64,000 nucleotides of DNA. Origin: Acidobacteriota bacterium (GTDB lineage Bacteria > Acidobacteriota > Terriglobia > Terriglobales > SCQP01). The first letter of the stretch is position 1; each line of letters starts with the position of its first letter. A program made the position numbers and the translations under genes. This document shows, piece after piece, positions 36,358-45,171 of this stretch. The DNA is taken from positions 57,722-121,721 of the forward strand of contig DAIDIE010000006.1 of the NCBI GenBank assembly GCA_027459505.1, written 5' to 3'. The notes beneath the pieces are model-generated. The model worked only from the letters and a program-made list of their open reading frames with translations, was not told where the DNA came from and made no database searches.

Positions 36358-37587
36358 TTGACGATAAGTACCGCCCGTCCCGCCGTGCGCGGAATTTCGA
36401 CGCGCGTCGAGCAGTTCACCGAAAGCGTCATCCGCGAGATGACGCGCCTGGCCATGGAGCACGACGCCATCAACCTGGCGCAGGGCTTTCCCGACTTCGC
36501 CGCTCCCGCGCTGATCAAGGACGCCGCCATCCAGGCCATCAACGAGGATATCAACCAGTACTCGGTCACCTGGGGCGATCCGGCATTGCGGCAGGCGCTG
36601 GCCGCCAAGTACCAGCGCTGGTACGGCATGGACATCCACGCGGACGAACATGTCACGGTCTGCTGCGGTTCGACCGAGGCGATGATCTCCACCCTTATCG
36701 CCGTGCTCAACCCCGGTGACGAGACCATCATCTTCGAGCCATATTACGAAAACTACGGACCGGACTCGGTGTTGAGCGGCGCCACACCCCGCTTTGTTCC
36801 GCTGCATCCCCCCGGCCCCGGGCAGACGCAGTGGAACTTTGACCGGGAAGAACTGGCGGCGGCCTTTAACGATCGCACCCGCGCCATCATTATCAATACC
36901 CCCAACAACCCCACCGGCAAGGTCTTCACGCGCAGCGAGCTGGAGTTCATCCGCGACCTGTGCGTGCAATGGGACTGTCTGGCGATCACCGACGAAATCT
37001 ACGAGCACATCATTTACGACGGACGCCAACACGTACCGCTGGCCACACTGGACGGGATGGCGGAGCGCACGATCACCATCAGCGGCGCCTCAAAAACCTT
37101 CAGCGTCACTGGCTGGCGGGTGGGTTGGGCGCTGGCGCCGGCGCGGCTGGCCGGCGGCATCCGCAAGGTGCACGACTTTTTGACGGTAGGCGCTCCGGCG
37201 CCGCTGCAAATGGCGGTGGCGCACGCGCTCGAACATGGCGATGAATATTGCCGCAAGCTTTCCGGCGAGTACGCGGCGCGGCGCGCCCGCATCCTGCCCC
37301 GACTGGAAGAAGCGGGGCTGAAGGGCGCCCCTCCCGAGGGCGCCTATTACGTCATGACCGATGTCGCCGAATTCCTGCCCGCGTGCGGTAAAGACGATGT
37401 CGAGTTCACACGCTGGCTCATCCGCGAGGTCGGTGTGGCGGCGGTGCCGGGGTCCAGCTTCTATTACCATGCCGGACAGGGCGCCACCCAAATCCGCTTC
37501 TGCTATCCCAAGCGGGATGTCACACTGGATGAGGCGGCGCGCCGTCTGGCCACAGTGCGCGACACCGCCCGCCGCCTGCGCGGCTAA
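36358..37587 (+). CDS. Class I/II aminotransferase (PLP)
   Basis: A 409-residue fold-type I aminotransferase of the kynurenine/methionine aminotransferase-like subgroup. Signs are NLAQGFPDFAAP near residue 40, YSVTWGDPALRQALAAKY, the cofactor segment CCGSTEAM, NTPNNPTGKVF, DEIYEHIIYD and the PLP Lys246 in SGASKTFSVTGWRVGW, ending with IRFCYPKRD. I place the start at TTG 36358 because GAGGAGA lies eight bases before it; the frame runs on to 36313. It follows the lactonase-like gene by 28 bases and may be in the same operon. Confidence 0.9.
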   Translation: MTISTARPAVRGISTRVEQFTESVIREMTRLAMEHDAINLAQGFPDFAAPALIKDAAIQAINEDINQYSVTWGDPALRQALAAKYQRWYGMDIHADEHVTVCCGSTEAMISTLIAVLNPGDETIIFEPYYENYGPDSVLSGATPRFVPLHPPGPGQTQWNFDREELAAAFNDRTRAIIINTPNNPTGKVFTRSELEFIRDLCVQWDCLAITDEIYEHIIYDGRQHVPLATLDGMAERTITISGASKTFSVTGWRVGWALAPARLAGGIRKVHDFLTVGAPAPLQMAVAHALEHGDEYCRKLSGEYAARRARILPRLEEAGLKGAPPEGAYYVMTDVAEFLPACGKDDVEFTRWLIREVGVAAVPGSSFYYHAGQGATQIRFCYPKRDVTLDEAARRLATVRDTARRLRG

Positions 37588-37707
37588 TTCCTTGGTTCCG
37601 CGCCTGGCGCTGGACTTTGCGGTAATTGTTAGAGTGACCGGGGCGGCATTCGCCGCCCGCGGCCGTTTTGCGCCCGCCACTGCGCGGGCGAGGAGAAATT
37701 GTCGAGT

Positions 37708-38871
37708 ATGAAAGCTGCCGTCATTTCCGCCGAATGGGCGCCGCGCCCCGATTATGCTCTCAGCCCCGAAGAGGAGCGCTCCCGCATGGCCCGCGTTGGC
37801 TCCTCGGTGTGGAAAAACCCCAGCGTCGAGGTGCGCCAGATTGAAGATCCCTCCTGCGGTCCCGAGGACGTGCTGGTGCGCGTGGCGGCGGCGGGTCTGT
37901 GCGGCTCGGACCTGCACTTTTTCGAAACCGATGACGACGGCTACATGAAGTACCCCGGCATGGCGCGCTTTCCCTCCGTGCCGGGCCACGAGGTCTCCGG
38001 CGAGGTGGTGGCCACCGGCGAGCGTGTGCGCTACCTGAAGAAAGGCGACCTGATTTGCCTGGACGACATGGTCTGTTGCGGCAGTTGCGACTCCTGCCGC
38101 CGCGGCTTTCCCAATCAATGTGAAAACCTCGACGACGTGGGGTTCACCATGAACGGCGGGTTTGCCGAGCTGCTGCGGGTTCCGGAACGTAACTGCTGGA
38201 ACATCAATGCGCTGCTGCCCCGCTTTGGCGGGGATAAGAGCCGGGTCCTGGAAGCCGGGGCGGTGATTGAGCCCTTTACCGTCGCCTACAACGCCCTGTT
38301 TGAATGCGCCGCGCGCATTAAGCCGGGCGCCTATGCCACCGTGTTTGGGGCCGGCGGCATTGGCTTGGCCGCAATTCAACTGCTGCGCGCCACCGGCGCC
38401 GCTAAAATCATGGTTTTCGAACACCATGAACAACGCCGCGAGATGGCGCTGCGTTTTGGCGCCCACCAGGTCTTTCCCACCCAAGGAGAACCGGCGCACC
38501 AGATCGTATTGCGCGAAACCGGAGGAGCGGGAGCGGACCTGCAGGTCGAGGCGGCAGGCGCCTTCAACCACACCGTCACCGAAATGGAGCTGTGCGCGGC
38601 CAACGGCTCCCAGATCATCATTATTGGACGTGACCGGCTGCGCGTCCCGCTCTTCCTGGAAAATTTCCAGTGCAAGAAAGCCAACGTGATTGGCGCGATG
38701 GGCAATACCGGCTACGGAACTTACCCCAATGTGATTCGTATGATGGCTGCCGGATTGATCGATCCCACTCCGATGATTACGGACCGCTTCAAACTCGACG
38801 AGTTTCCCCAGGCAGTAGCCAAAGCCGCCACCCGCCTGGGCGGCAAAGTACTGGTCAGGGTATCGAGCTAG
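37708..38871 (+). CDS. Zinc-dependent medium-chain alcohol/polyol dehydrogenase
   Basis: A 387-residue oxidoreductase of the zinc MDR family. Catalytic zinc ligands are Cys65 in GLCGSDLHFF and the His in SVPGHEVSGEVV; structural zinc Cys are in CCGSCDSCRRGFPNQCEN. The Rossmann motif is VFGAGGIGLAAIQLL, followed by KIMVFEHHEQRR. The unusual N-terminus (AAVISAEWAPRPDYALSPEEERSRMARVGSSVWKNP) is like that of inositol-type dehydrogenases such as scyllo-inosose 3-dehydrogenase, so a cyclitol or sugar substrate is a reasonable guess. Starts TTG 37699 and ATG 37708 are both served by AGGAG at 37691. Confidence 0.85.
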   Translation: MKAAVISAEWAPRPDYALSPEEERSRMARVGSSVWKNPSVEVRQIEDPSCGPEDVLVRVAAAGLCGSDLHFFETDDDGYMKYPGMARFPSVPGHEVSGEVVATGERVRYLKKGDLICLDDMVCCGSCDSCRRGFPNQCENLDDVGFTMNGGFAELLRVPERNCWNINALLPRFGGDKSRVLEAGAVIEPFTVAYNALFECAARIKPGAYATVFGAGGIGLAAIQLLRATGAAKIMVFEHHEQRREMALRFGAHQVFPTQGEPAHQIVLRETGGAGADLQVEAAGAFNHTVTEMELCAANGSQIIIIGRDRLRVPLFLENFQCKKANVIGAMGNTGYGTYPNVIRMMAAGLIDPTPMITDRFKLDEFPQAVAKAATRLGGKVLVRVSS

Positions 38872-38949
38872 GGAAGCAATCCGGGGATCCCAGGAGTTCT
38901 TCGGTGATACCCCGGGCTCCCCGCCAGGAGTTGCGGGGCGGGGAGCGTC

Positions 38950-38970
38950 GCGGGCGTGCAACACGCCCGC
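38950..38970. terminator. Terminator hairpin after the dehydrogenase
   Basis: GCGGGCGTG and CACGCCCGC form a perfect 9-bp stem with a CAA loop followed by TTT. A second inverted repeat, GTGAACAGTGCAC (38976-38988) with GTGCACCGTTCAC (39002-39014), follows it. They lie between convergent genes. Confidence 0.65.
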
Positions 38971-39024
38971 TTTCCGTGAACAGTGCACGCTAAGCCGTTC
39001 GGTGCACCGTTCACCATCTGCGTC

Positions 39025-39579
39025 TTACTTCTTCCTCCGCGCGGCATGCAGGTCCCGCTTCGCCTCGTGCTTCGCGATCGAAACCTCATGCCGGCTATTC
39101 ACTGAGGGCTTCAACTGATGGATGGCCTGCCCCAGGGAACGGTGCGGCGGTCCCAGCATGGTCGCTTTGAGTTGATCAAAGGGGATACCGAGGTTGTGGG
39201 AAACGTGCGCGGCGGCGATAAACTGGCCGAGGTTTTTAAACCCGGCTGACGCCTCCTGAACGTTGCTTCCTGCCGGCAGTAACGCCCCGACCCGGGACGA
39301 AAGCTGCGGGTTGCGGCTGAGGATCACCTGTGGCGTGGGGCGCTGCCGTTTGGCGCGCATGTGCACCTGCTGCCCGTGCGGGCCGCCCATATTCGGACCC
39401 ATGCCACCCGGCCGCATGCCGCCGGGCCCCATGTTGCCCATGCCCTGCCCCATTCCCGGGCCGGCGCCCATGGGAGGACCTCCGCCCACTCCCCCCCGCC
39501 CCCGTTGAGCGAGAGCAGGTGCGGCCATCCAAAGCAACACAGCCACTGCGCCAATCAAGATTCTGGGCTTGCCATTCAT
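39025..39579 (-). CDS. Secreted Gly/Met-rich low-complexity protein
   Basis: A 184-residue exported protein that I do not recognise. The signal peptide is PRILIGAVAVLLWMAAPALAQ, followed by about 45 residues dominated by Gly, Met and Pro (repeats such as GPGMGQGMGNMGPGGM). The rest is a basic helical domain with SSRVGALLPAGSNVQEASAGFKNLGQFIAAAHVSHNLGIPFDQLKATMLG, which has the look of a compact conserved domain, and a Lys/Arg/His C-terminus. ATG 39579 follows GGAGGGGAG. The GM-rich part could be a metal-binding or disordered spacer. Confidence 0.7.
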   Translation of the reverse strand: MNGKPRILIGAVAVLLWMAAPALAQRGRGGVGGGPPMGAGPGMGQGMGNMGPGGMRPGGMGPNMGGPHGQQVHMRAKRQRPTPQVILSRNPQLSSRVGALLPAGSNVQEASAGFKNLGQFIAAAHVSHNLGIPFDQLKATMLGPPHRSLGQAIHQLKPSVNSRHEVSIAKHEAKRDLHAARRKK

Positions 39580-39760
39580 AGCGCGACTCCCCTCCGGCAG
39601 TTGCAAAGCTGCCACCAAAGTTAGATTCCAGAAAAGGAGCCCTCGTTTCTTGGCTTCCACCACAGCCACTCTAGAAGTGACATCGTGGATCGTAGTGGCA
39701 AGCCCGCGCCGCTCCCACGAGAGCACGATTGAGAACCCTTGTGCGGTGGGCGCAGTGCAC

Positions 39761-39790
39761 CCGGAAAGAAGCGCGGCTCTCTATTTCCGG
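39761..39790 (-). terminator. Possible terminator of the agarase-like gene
   Basis: CCGGAAA (39761-39767) and TTTCCGG (39784-39790) are complementary and lie about 12 bases beyond the stop of the minus-strand glycosidase gene. The stem is short and the loop large. Confidence 0.35.
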
Positions 39791-39802
39791 TAACTTGCTC
39801 CG

Positions 39803-41062
39803 CTACAGCGAGGGTGCGGATGCGTGCAGGGTTTTGGCCTGGCTATTGATTGCCTGCACCTGCTTGATGAAAGCGGTATAGGGCTGGCCGGCGGAGTTGA
39901 CCAGGCCGTAGTTGGAGTTTTCGCCGTCCAGGGCGCGGCCCAGGGGCGGCTCGTCGGCCCATTCGAACCAGTGGTACCCCACCACAAACGGCTGCCGCAA
40001 CAAGGCGGTGACAAACCTGGTGTACGCCTGGCCGCGGGCGGACTGATCGGGCACCTTCACGCCCGCGCCTTTGCTATTGGGCAAGCCGGCATCAGCGGCG
40101 CGGAAGGCGAACTCGGTAATCAGCAGCGGACGGCCGGTCATTTGAAACACGTGCTTCACCCACTGGGTGGGATCGCTGCTGTAGATATTGACCGAGACCA
40201 CATCGGCGGAGCGGGCGCCTCGCAGCACCGCGTCGCTGGGATGCCCGGCAAAGCGGGCGCCGAGGTAGAGGTGATTGGGGTCGGCCTGGTGGATGGCGTC
40301 GGCGCAGACCTGGAAATAACGCGCCGAAACCATGCCGGCGAATTGATCGGCATCGGCACGATACTGGGCAGTGCGGCCTCCGGTGGCCAGCCGGTCGAAA
40401 TCGCGCACGCGCACGCCCCAGGCGGCGCGCAGGCGACGCGTACTATCGCGGTAACGGTCGCGCAAGAACGCGAGCGCCTTCTGGCGGCCGGGGGAACTGG
40501 GGGGCATCTTCAGATACAACGACAGGAGGGTGTCTTTGCCTCGCCAGTCGGGTCCCCAGCGCAGTTCGTTGTCGCTGAAGTAGCCGAGCAGCCAGTGATC
40601 GTTGACGCGCGGGATACATTGGCGATTGGCGGCATCCTGCGCCACCTGCGCAAAGCGGGGACTCCAGACATCAAACGTCTGCCCCGTCTTCCAGTTCGCG
40701 CCGGCGCGCGCAGCGATGTTGAGGATGATCGTATACGGCACCTCATGCTGAAAGAGCACGGGATCGGACCAAGCGCCAATGGTATTGAAGCGCCACATGC
40801 GCAGCCGGGCAAGCGAATGCAGCGCCCAGGCGTTGAGGTCGGGGTAGAGGCGGCGCACGGTGTTACCGTAAGGATCATTGCCCGCCGTGTCGCGCGCACT
40901 GGGGCGAATGCTATCCACGCCCAGCGATAAACGGCGATGGCCGTTAGGACCGATGAACCACCAGATGCCGTTTTGTTCTTGCACGTGGAAGTAGCCCATC
41001 TGCGCGACGGCGCTCAGCGCAAACGCGAGCGTCAGGGACAAGGCGAGGAGAGTGCGACGCAT
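39803..41062 (-). CDS. Secreted clan GH-A glycosidase, agarase-like
   Basis: A 419-residue exported enzyme. The signal peptide MRRTLLALSLTLAFALSAVAQ sets the start. The barrel shows FIGPNGHRRLSLGVDSI near the N-terminus, the likely acid/base Glu166 in GYFSDNELRWG and the likely nucleophile Glu317 in RPLLITEFAF, the paired Glu of clan GH-A. The YF.DNE.. motif is like that of GH50 beta-agarases and related uncharacterised proteins; I would not assert agar as the substrate. The C-terminal strand YHWFEWADEPPLGRALDGENSNYGLV fits. It is upstream of the Gly/Met-rich gene on the same strand. Confidence 0.75.
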   Translation of the reverse strand: MRRTLLALSLTLAFALSAVAQMGYFHVQEQNGIWWFIGPNGHRRLSLGVDSIRPSARDTAGNDPYGNTVRRLYPDLNAWALHSLARLRMWRFNTIGAWSDPVLFQHEVPYTIILNIAARAGANWKTGQTFDVWSPRFAQVAQDAANRQCIPRVNDHWLLGYFSDNELRWGPDWRGKDTLLSLYLKMPPSSPGRQKALAFLRDRYRDSTRRLRAAWGVRVRDFDRLATGGRTAQYRADADQFAGMVSARYFQVCADAIHQADPNHLYLGARFAGHPSDAVLRGARSADVVSVNIYSSDPTQWVKHVFQMTGRPLLITEFAFRAADAGLPNSKGAGVKVPDQSARGQAYTRFVTALLRQPFVVGYHWFEWADEPPLGRALDGENSNYGLVNSAGQPYTAFIKQVQAINSQAKTLHASAPSL

Positions 41063-41158
41063 GGCAGTAGTATGACAGGGGGCGGCAATCGGGGGCGCTG
41101 AACGCGACACAAGCGCTTCCGCAGTCAACTGACAACCGCCCGGGGCCAGCTAATCTGG

Positions 41159-42505
41159 TCAGGCGCCGAGGGAGGCGCGCAGGGCGTCAGCAATGGTTTG
41201 GGCTTCCTGAGCGACGGCCTGTTCGGATTCGCCTTCCACCATGACGCGGGCCAGCTTTTCGGTGCCGGAATAGCGCACCAGCACGCGACCGCGGTCGCCA
41301 AAGCGGCGCTCGGCCGCGGCAATGGCCGCCACGACGGTTGGCAGCGTTTCCAGCGGCAATTTCTCCTTGACCTTCACATTTACGATCTGCTGCGGGAAGG
41401 CACGAAAGCCGGCGACCAGTTCCGCCAGCGATTGGCCGCGGCGGGCCATGATTTCGAAGATCTTCAGCCCGGTCAGGAGGCCATCGCCGGTGGTGGCGTA
41501 GCCACGGAAGATGACGTGCCCGCTCTGTTCACCGCCGAGAAGCGCCCCGGTTGCGAGCATGCGCTCAAGAACGTATTTGTCTCCCACGGGAGCGCGCTCC
41601 AGGGAAATACCGGCGGCGGAAAGCGCGACCTGCAAGCCCAGATTGGACATAACCGTGCCGACTACGGTGGCGGGCTGCAACTGCCCCTGCGCCCGCAGCT
41701 CGCGGGCGGCGGCCAGCATGATCAGATCGCCGTTGATCACATGGCCATGGGCATCGACCAGGATGGCGCGATCGGCATCGCCATCAAGGGCGAGGCCGGC
41801 GTCGGCGCCCGACTTCACCACGTACTCTCCCAGAGTCTCGACATGCAGGGCGCCACAACCCAGGTTGATATTGCGGCCATCAGGACGGGCGTGGATGACT
41901 TCCGCGAGCGCGCCCAGGCGCTGAAACAGGTCCCCAGCGAGCGCGCTGGCGGCGCCATTCCCACAGTCCACAACCAGGCGCAGACGGCTGAAACCGGCGT
42001 GGTCGACGGCGGCAAGCAAATAGTTCAAATAGCGTTCACGCAATTGGTGGTTAACCACGACCGCCGTGTTGTCGATCTCCGGGGCCTGTAAACCCGCGGC
42101 GAGCAACTGCTCCAGGCGCTGCTCGATGGCGGCCTCCTCGGCGTCGGGCAGCTTGTAGCCGGAGTGGTCAAAGATCTTAATGCCGTTGTCCTGATAGGGA
42201 TTATGCGAGGCGGAGATCATGACACCGGCGTCAATGCCGGCGCCACTGGTCAAAAACGCGATGCCGGGAGTGGTGATCACACCGGCATGTTCGACGCGGA
42301 CATGGTGGCGGTGCAGCGCCTGCACCAGGGTGGCGGCAATCCAGCGGCTGCTTTCACGCGTGTCCTCGCCGATCACCACCGCCTGCTGGCCGCGCGCCCG
42401 CATCTCCTCTCCCAGAGCGAGGCCAATGGCAAATACGGTGGTCCGGTCCAGGGGAAACTGGCCGGCGACACCGCGAATTCCGTCTGTGCCGAAAAATTTT
42501 TTCAT
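41159..42505 (-). CDS. glmM: Phosphoglucosamine mutase
   Basis: GlmM interconverts glucosamine-6-phosphate and glucosamine-1-phosphate for UDP-GlcNAc and hence peptidoglycan and LPS synthesis. The 448 residues begin MKKFFGTDGIRGVAG, contain the phosphoserine loop at Ser100 in MISASHNPYQDNG, the metal loop LDGDADRAI, the sugar-binding GGEQSGHVIF and the phosphate-binding RYSGTEKLARVM. It is the last gene of an operon with cdaA and cdaR, 27 bases after cdaR, the order known from Gram-positive bacteria, where GlmM modulates the cyclase. Confidence 0.97.
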   Translation of the reverse strand: MKKFFGTDGIRGVAGQFPLDRTTVFAIGLALGEEMRARGQQAVVIGEDTRESSRWIAATLVQALHRHHVRVEHAGVITTPGIAFLTSGAGIDAGVMISASHNPYQDNGIKIFDHSGYKLPDAEEAAIEQRLEQLLAAGLQAPEIDNTAVVVNHQLRERYLNYLLAAVDHAGFSRLRLVVDCGNGAASALAGDLFQRLGALAEVIHARPDGRNINLGCGALHVETLGEYVVKSGADAGLALDGDADRAILVDAHGHVINGDLIMLAAARELRAQGQLQPATVVGTVMSNLGLQVALSAAGISLERAPVGDKYVLERMLATGALLGGEQSGHVIFRGYATTGDGLLTGLKIFEIMARRGQSLAELVAGFRAFPQQIVNVKVKEKLPLETLPTVVAAIAAAERRFGDRGRVLVRYSGTEKLARVMVEGESEQAVAQEAQTIADALRASLGA

Positions 42506-42532
42506 GCGCTTGAATAGATCCTGGCGCTGCAG

Positions 42533-43198
42533 TTAACGGCGCGCAGCTACGTCAATTGTAATGCGCGCATTGTCGGCGCCCACGATGCGCACCTGCGGGT
42601 CGGGAGCGGCGAGGCCAACGCGCAATGTCGCCGTGCTGGTCAACCCCGCAATGCTAAAGGGGTCGGTAAACACCTGGTCGATGCCGTTCACGTGGGAGGC
42701 CGGACCAATGATGCGAACCTGGCGGGGGAAGACGGTGAAGCCGCTCAGGCGCAGTCCGCTGGCTGGGGTCCCGGTGATGCGTGGGGAAATGTCGACCAAC
42801 TTGCTCAGGCTGCGTTCAAAGCTGAGTTGCAGCCGGTCAGGCCAGACATTGACCACTTCCAGACCGTAAGGGGCGTGGATGACATGACTGGCGAGGGGGT
42901 AGGAGCGCACCCCGGGAGTGGCGTCGGAGAGGTCCAGGGCGGCGATCACGTCGGCGCGGCTGGCGCGGCGCACCAGCGCGGCGGGGCCGCGCAAGCGGAC
43001 GTGCAGGATGGGGGACTGCTCGCTGCTGACCTCGAGGTTGGCGGGCACGTTGCGATACTCGACGGGAATGCGGAGTCCCACCTCGACCAGCGGCTGGTGA
43101 GAGATCAACCCCCAAAGGACAAAGCCGATCAGAAGCGCCAGGAGCTTGAGTCCAAGGTTATGGCGCAGGCGTTGCCAGACGCGAAGTTTGCGGGTCAT
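42533..43198 (-). CDS. cdaR: YbbR-domain protein CdaR
   Basis: A 221-residue membrane-anchored protein. One N-terminal helix (LGLKLLALLIGFVLWGLI) is followed by two YbbR beta repeats, the first with VEVGLRIPVEYRNVPANLEVS and the second with LSKLVDISPRITGTPASGLRLSGFTVFPRQVRIIGPASHV. CdaR regulates the diadenylate cyclase CdaA in Gram-positive bacteria. ATG 43198 overlaps the cdaA stop as ATGA; a GTG three codons upstream is also open. It is shorter than Bacillus forms, which have more YbbR repeats. Confidence 0.9.
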   Translation of the reverse strand: MTRKLRVWQRLRHNLGLKLLALLIGFVLWGLISHQPLVEVGLRIPVEYRNVPANLEVSSEQSPILHVRLRGPAALVRRASRADVIAALDLSDATPGVRSYPLASHVIHAPYGLEVVNVWPDRLQLSFERSLSKLVDISPRITGTPASGLRLSGFTVFPRQVRIIGPASHVNGIDQVFTDPFSIAGLTSTATLRVGLAAPDPQVRIVGADNARITIDVAARR

Positions 43199-44070
43199 GA
43201 TCGCCACTCGCCGCGGGAAGCGTTGCGGGCAATGGGTTCGAGCGGTTTGGAGGCGACCGTATGCGGCGGAACGTAGGATTGGAAGACCTCGCTCAGACGG
43301 TCGCGCAGACGATCCAACCCGATATTCATCTCGATCTTGCCGTCTTTGGCGAAGCTCACCGCCCCAGTGGTTTCAGAGACCACAATCGCCACCGCGTCCG
43401 TTTCCTCGGTAATGCCGATGGCGGCGCGATGCCGGGTGCCGAGTTGTCCGGAGAGAACCGGATTCATGGAGAGCGGCAGAAAGCAAGCAGCGGCGGAGAC
43501 GCGGTTCTGTTGAATAATGACCGCGCCATCGTGCAAGGGACCACCCGGGCGAAACACCGCGACCAGCAGGTCATAGGTAAGCAGCGCGTCAATCATGACG
43601 CCGCTTTCAATATAGGTGCGCAGGCCGGTCTTATTTTCCACCACGACGAGGGCGCCCACGCGGTGAACGGAAAAGTAATTCGCGGCGAGGACGATGTCTT
43701 CGTAGCTGTCGAGCAGGCGGCGGTTGCGGCTGGACCAGGCCAGCACGAAATGGCGGCCGAGTTGGGAGAGGCCCTGGCGGATCTCCGTCTGGAAAAGGAT
43801 AATCACGGCGAAAACGAAGTAAGGACTGGCGCGGCTCAGCAGCCAGTATAGGGTGGTGAGGTGGGCAAATCGGGCGCCGTAAAAGGCGCCGACCAGCACC
43901 AGCAGGCCGACCAGCACCTGGCTGGCGCGGGTGCCGCGCACCAGCACCAGACAGCGGTAAACCAGCGCGGACACCAGCAGGATGTCAACGAGCGAGAGCC
44001 AAGTAAAGCCGCTCCACAAGCGGATCAGAAGCGCCGGGAACAGCAGCAGGGAAATCGGAAGCGGCGCCAT
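43195..44070 (-). CDS. cdaA: Diadenylate cyclase CdaA (c-di-AMP synthase)
   Basis: A 291-residue membrane enzyme that makes cyclic di-AMP from two ATP. Three N-terminal hydrophobic segments lie in the first 95 residues, then the DAC domain (about 100-270) with the DGA motif at 181-183 (GGPLHDGAVII) and RHR at 213-215 (GTRHRAAIGITEETD), both needed for catalysis. The C-terminus is about 20 residues beyond the domain. It starts six bases after an FtsX-type permease gene and overlaps cdaR by four bases. c-di-AMP usually controls potassium and cell-wall homeostasis. Confidence 0.96.
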   Translation of the reverse strand: MAPLPISLLLFPALLIRLWSGFTWLSLVDILLVSALVYRCLVLVRGTRASQVLVGLLVLVGAFYGARFAHLTTLYWLLSRASPYFVFAVIILFQTEIRQGLSQLGRHFVLAWSSRNRRLLDSYEDIVLAANYFSVHRVGALVVVENKTGLRTYIESGVMIDALLTYDLLVAVFRPGGPLHDGAVIIQQNRVSAAACFLPLSMNPVLSGQLGTRHRAAIGITEETDAVAIVVSETTGAVSFAKDGKIEMNIGLDRLRDRLSEVFQSYVPPHTVASKPLEPIARNASRGEWRS

Positions 44071-44076
44071 GGAACC

Positions 44077-45171
44077 TCACTCGTATGCAAGCGCCGCGAT
44101 GGGGTCTTGCGCCGCGGCTCTCAGCGAAGGATAGAGCGCGCCAACCGCGCTGCCCAGCAAAGCGATGAGGGCGGAGCGCAAGATCCAGGGCGTGGTCAAC
44201 TCGATGGGAAGCGTGGCAATGGCGCGATGCAGGAGGGCGCGGACGATCCAGGTAAAGATCACACCGGCCACAATGCCCACCACCGCCATGAAGGCGCTTT
44301 CCTGCAGGATGCTGGAGATGATAAAGCCCTTGCCCGCGCCGAGCGCCTTGAGAATGCCAATCTCGCGCGTCCTTTCCAGGATGGTGGTGTACATGGAGAG
44401 AAAGATGACCAGAAACCCGATGGTCACACCGACGCCGATCATGACCGCCTGAAAAGCGGGCAGACCGGGCATTTTGGCGGCGGTGAACAAGGAAAGGTAC
44501 TCGCGCATGGGCTGCACGTTGTAGCCCGGCAACAGTTGCTGGAAATGAGCGACAATCGCGTCGGTCTGGTCCGGATTATCGAGCTTCACCCAGATCACCG
44601 CGACTTTGCCGGGCGAGCCGGCGAGCTGGTCCAGCGTGGAGAGCGGGATGTAAATGCGTGAGCCTTTGCCGTGGACGAAGATGCCGCTGACGGTGAACTG
44701 GTGTCCGAGCAGTTTAATGCGTTGTCCCACCCGGACGTGCTTGGCGGAGGCGTAAAGGTCATCAACAATGACGTCAAAGGGGGCATTGAAAGCCGCCCCA
44801 TGCAGGAACTGGAAACCGCCGCTGACCGCATCGAAGCTGTTGAGGTCAATGCCATCCACGGTATCGATGGAGCTATTGTTCATTTGGATCGCGACCGGGG
44901 CGACCGCTTTCACCCCCGGCTGGCGCTGCAGCAGGTCCGCCATCTTGATGGGCAGCGTATTGCCGGCCATGGACATGAAGCTGGAGCTGCTGGAAGAGCG
45001 CACCACGATGTCGGCGCCCACGCCTTCCATGCGGTGGCGGGTATCGTTGACCATGCCGTTGGTCAGTCCGACCAGCAACAAAATGAGGGCCACTTCGATG
45101 GCCACCGCGACCACGCTGACCAGACTGCGGACCGGCCGGCTTTTTATATTGGCGAAAACCATCCGATTCAT
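44077..45171 (-). CDS. MacB/FtsX-type ABC transporter permease without an adjacent ATPase
   Basis: A 364-residue permease with one N-terminal helix (SLVSVVAVAIEVALILLLVGL, about residues 15-36), a MacB-type periplasmic domain (about 45-240) and three C-terminal helices (about 248-360, with LERTREIGILKALGAGKGFI, the coupling-helix motif of FtsX proteins). Its length and order are like DevC/LolC-type permeases. The ATG overlaps the stop of the lipoprotein gene as ATGA. An ATPase gene is expected for function but none lies in this cluster; it would have to be elsewhere. Probable role: extraction or transport of lipoprotein or lipid at the inner membrane. Confidence 0.85.
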   Translation of the reverse strand: MNRMVFANIKSRPVRSLVSVVAVAIEVALILLLVGLTNGMVNDTRHRMEGVGADIVVRSSSSSSFMSMAGNTLPIKMADLLQRQPGVKAVAPVAIQMNNSSIDTVDGIDLNSFDAVSGGFQFLHGAAFNAPFDVIVDDLYASAKHVRVGQRIKLLGHQFTVSGIFVHGKGSRIYIPLSTLDQLAGSPGKVAVIWVKLDNPDQTDAIVAHFQQLLPGYNVQPMREYLSLFTAAKMPGLPAFQAVMIGVGVTIGFLVIFLSMYTTILERTREIGILKALGAGKGFIISSILQESAFMAVVGIVAGVIFTWIVRALLHRAIATLPIELTTPWILRSALIALLGSAVGALYPSLRAAAQDPIAALAYE

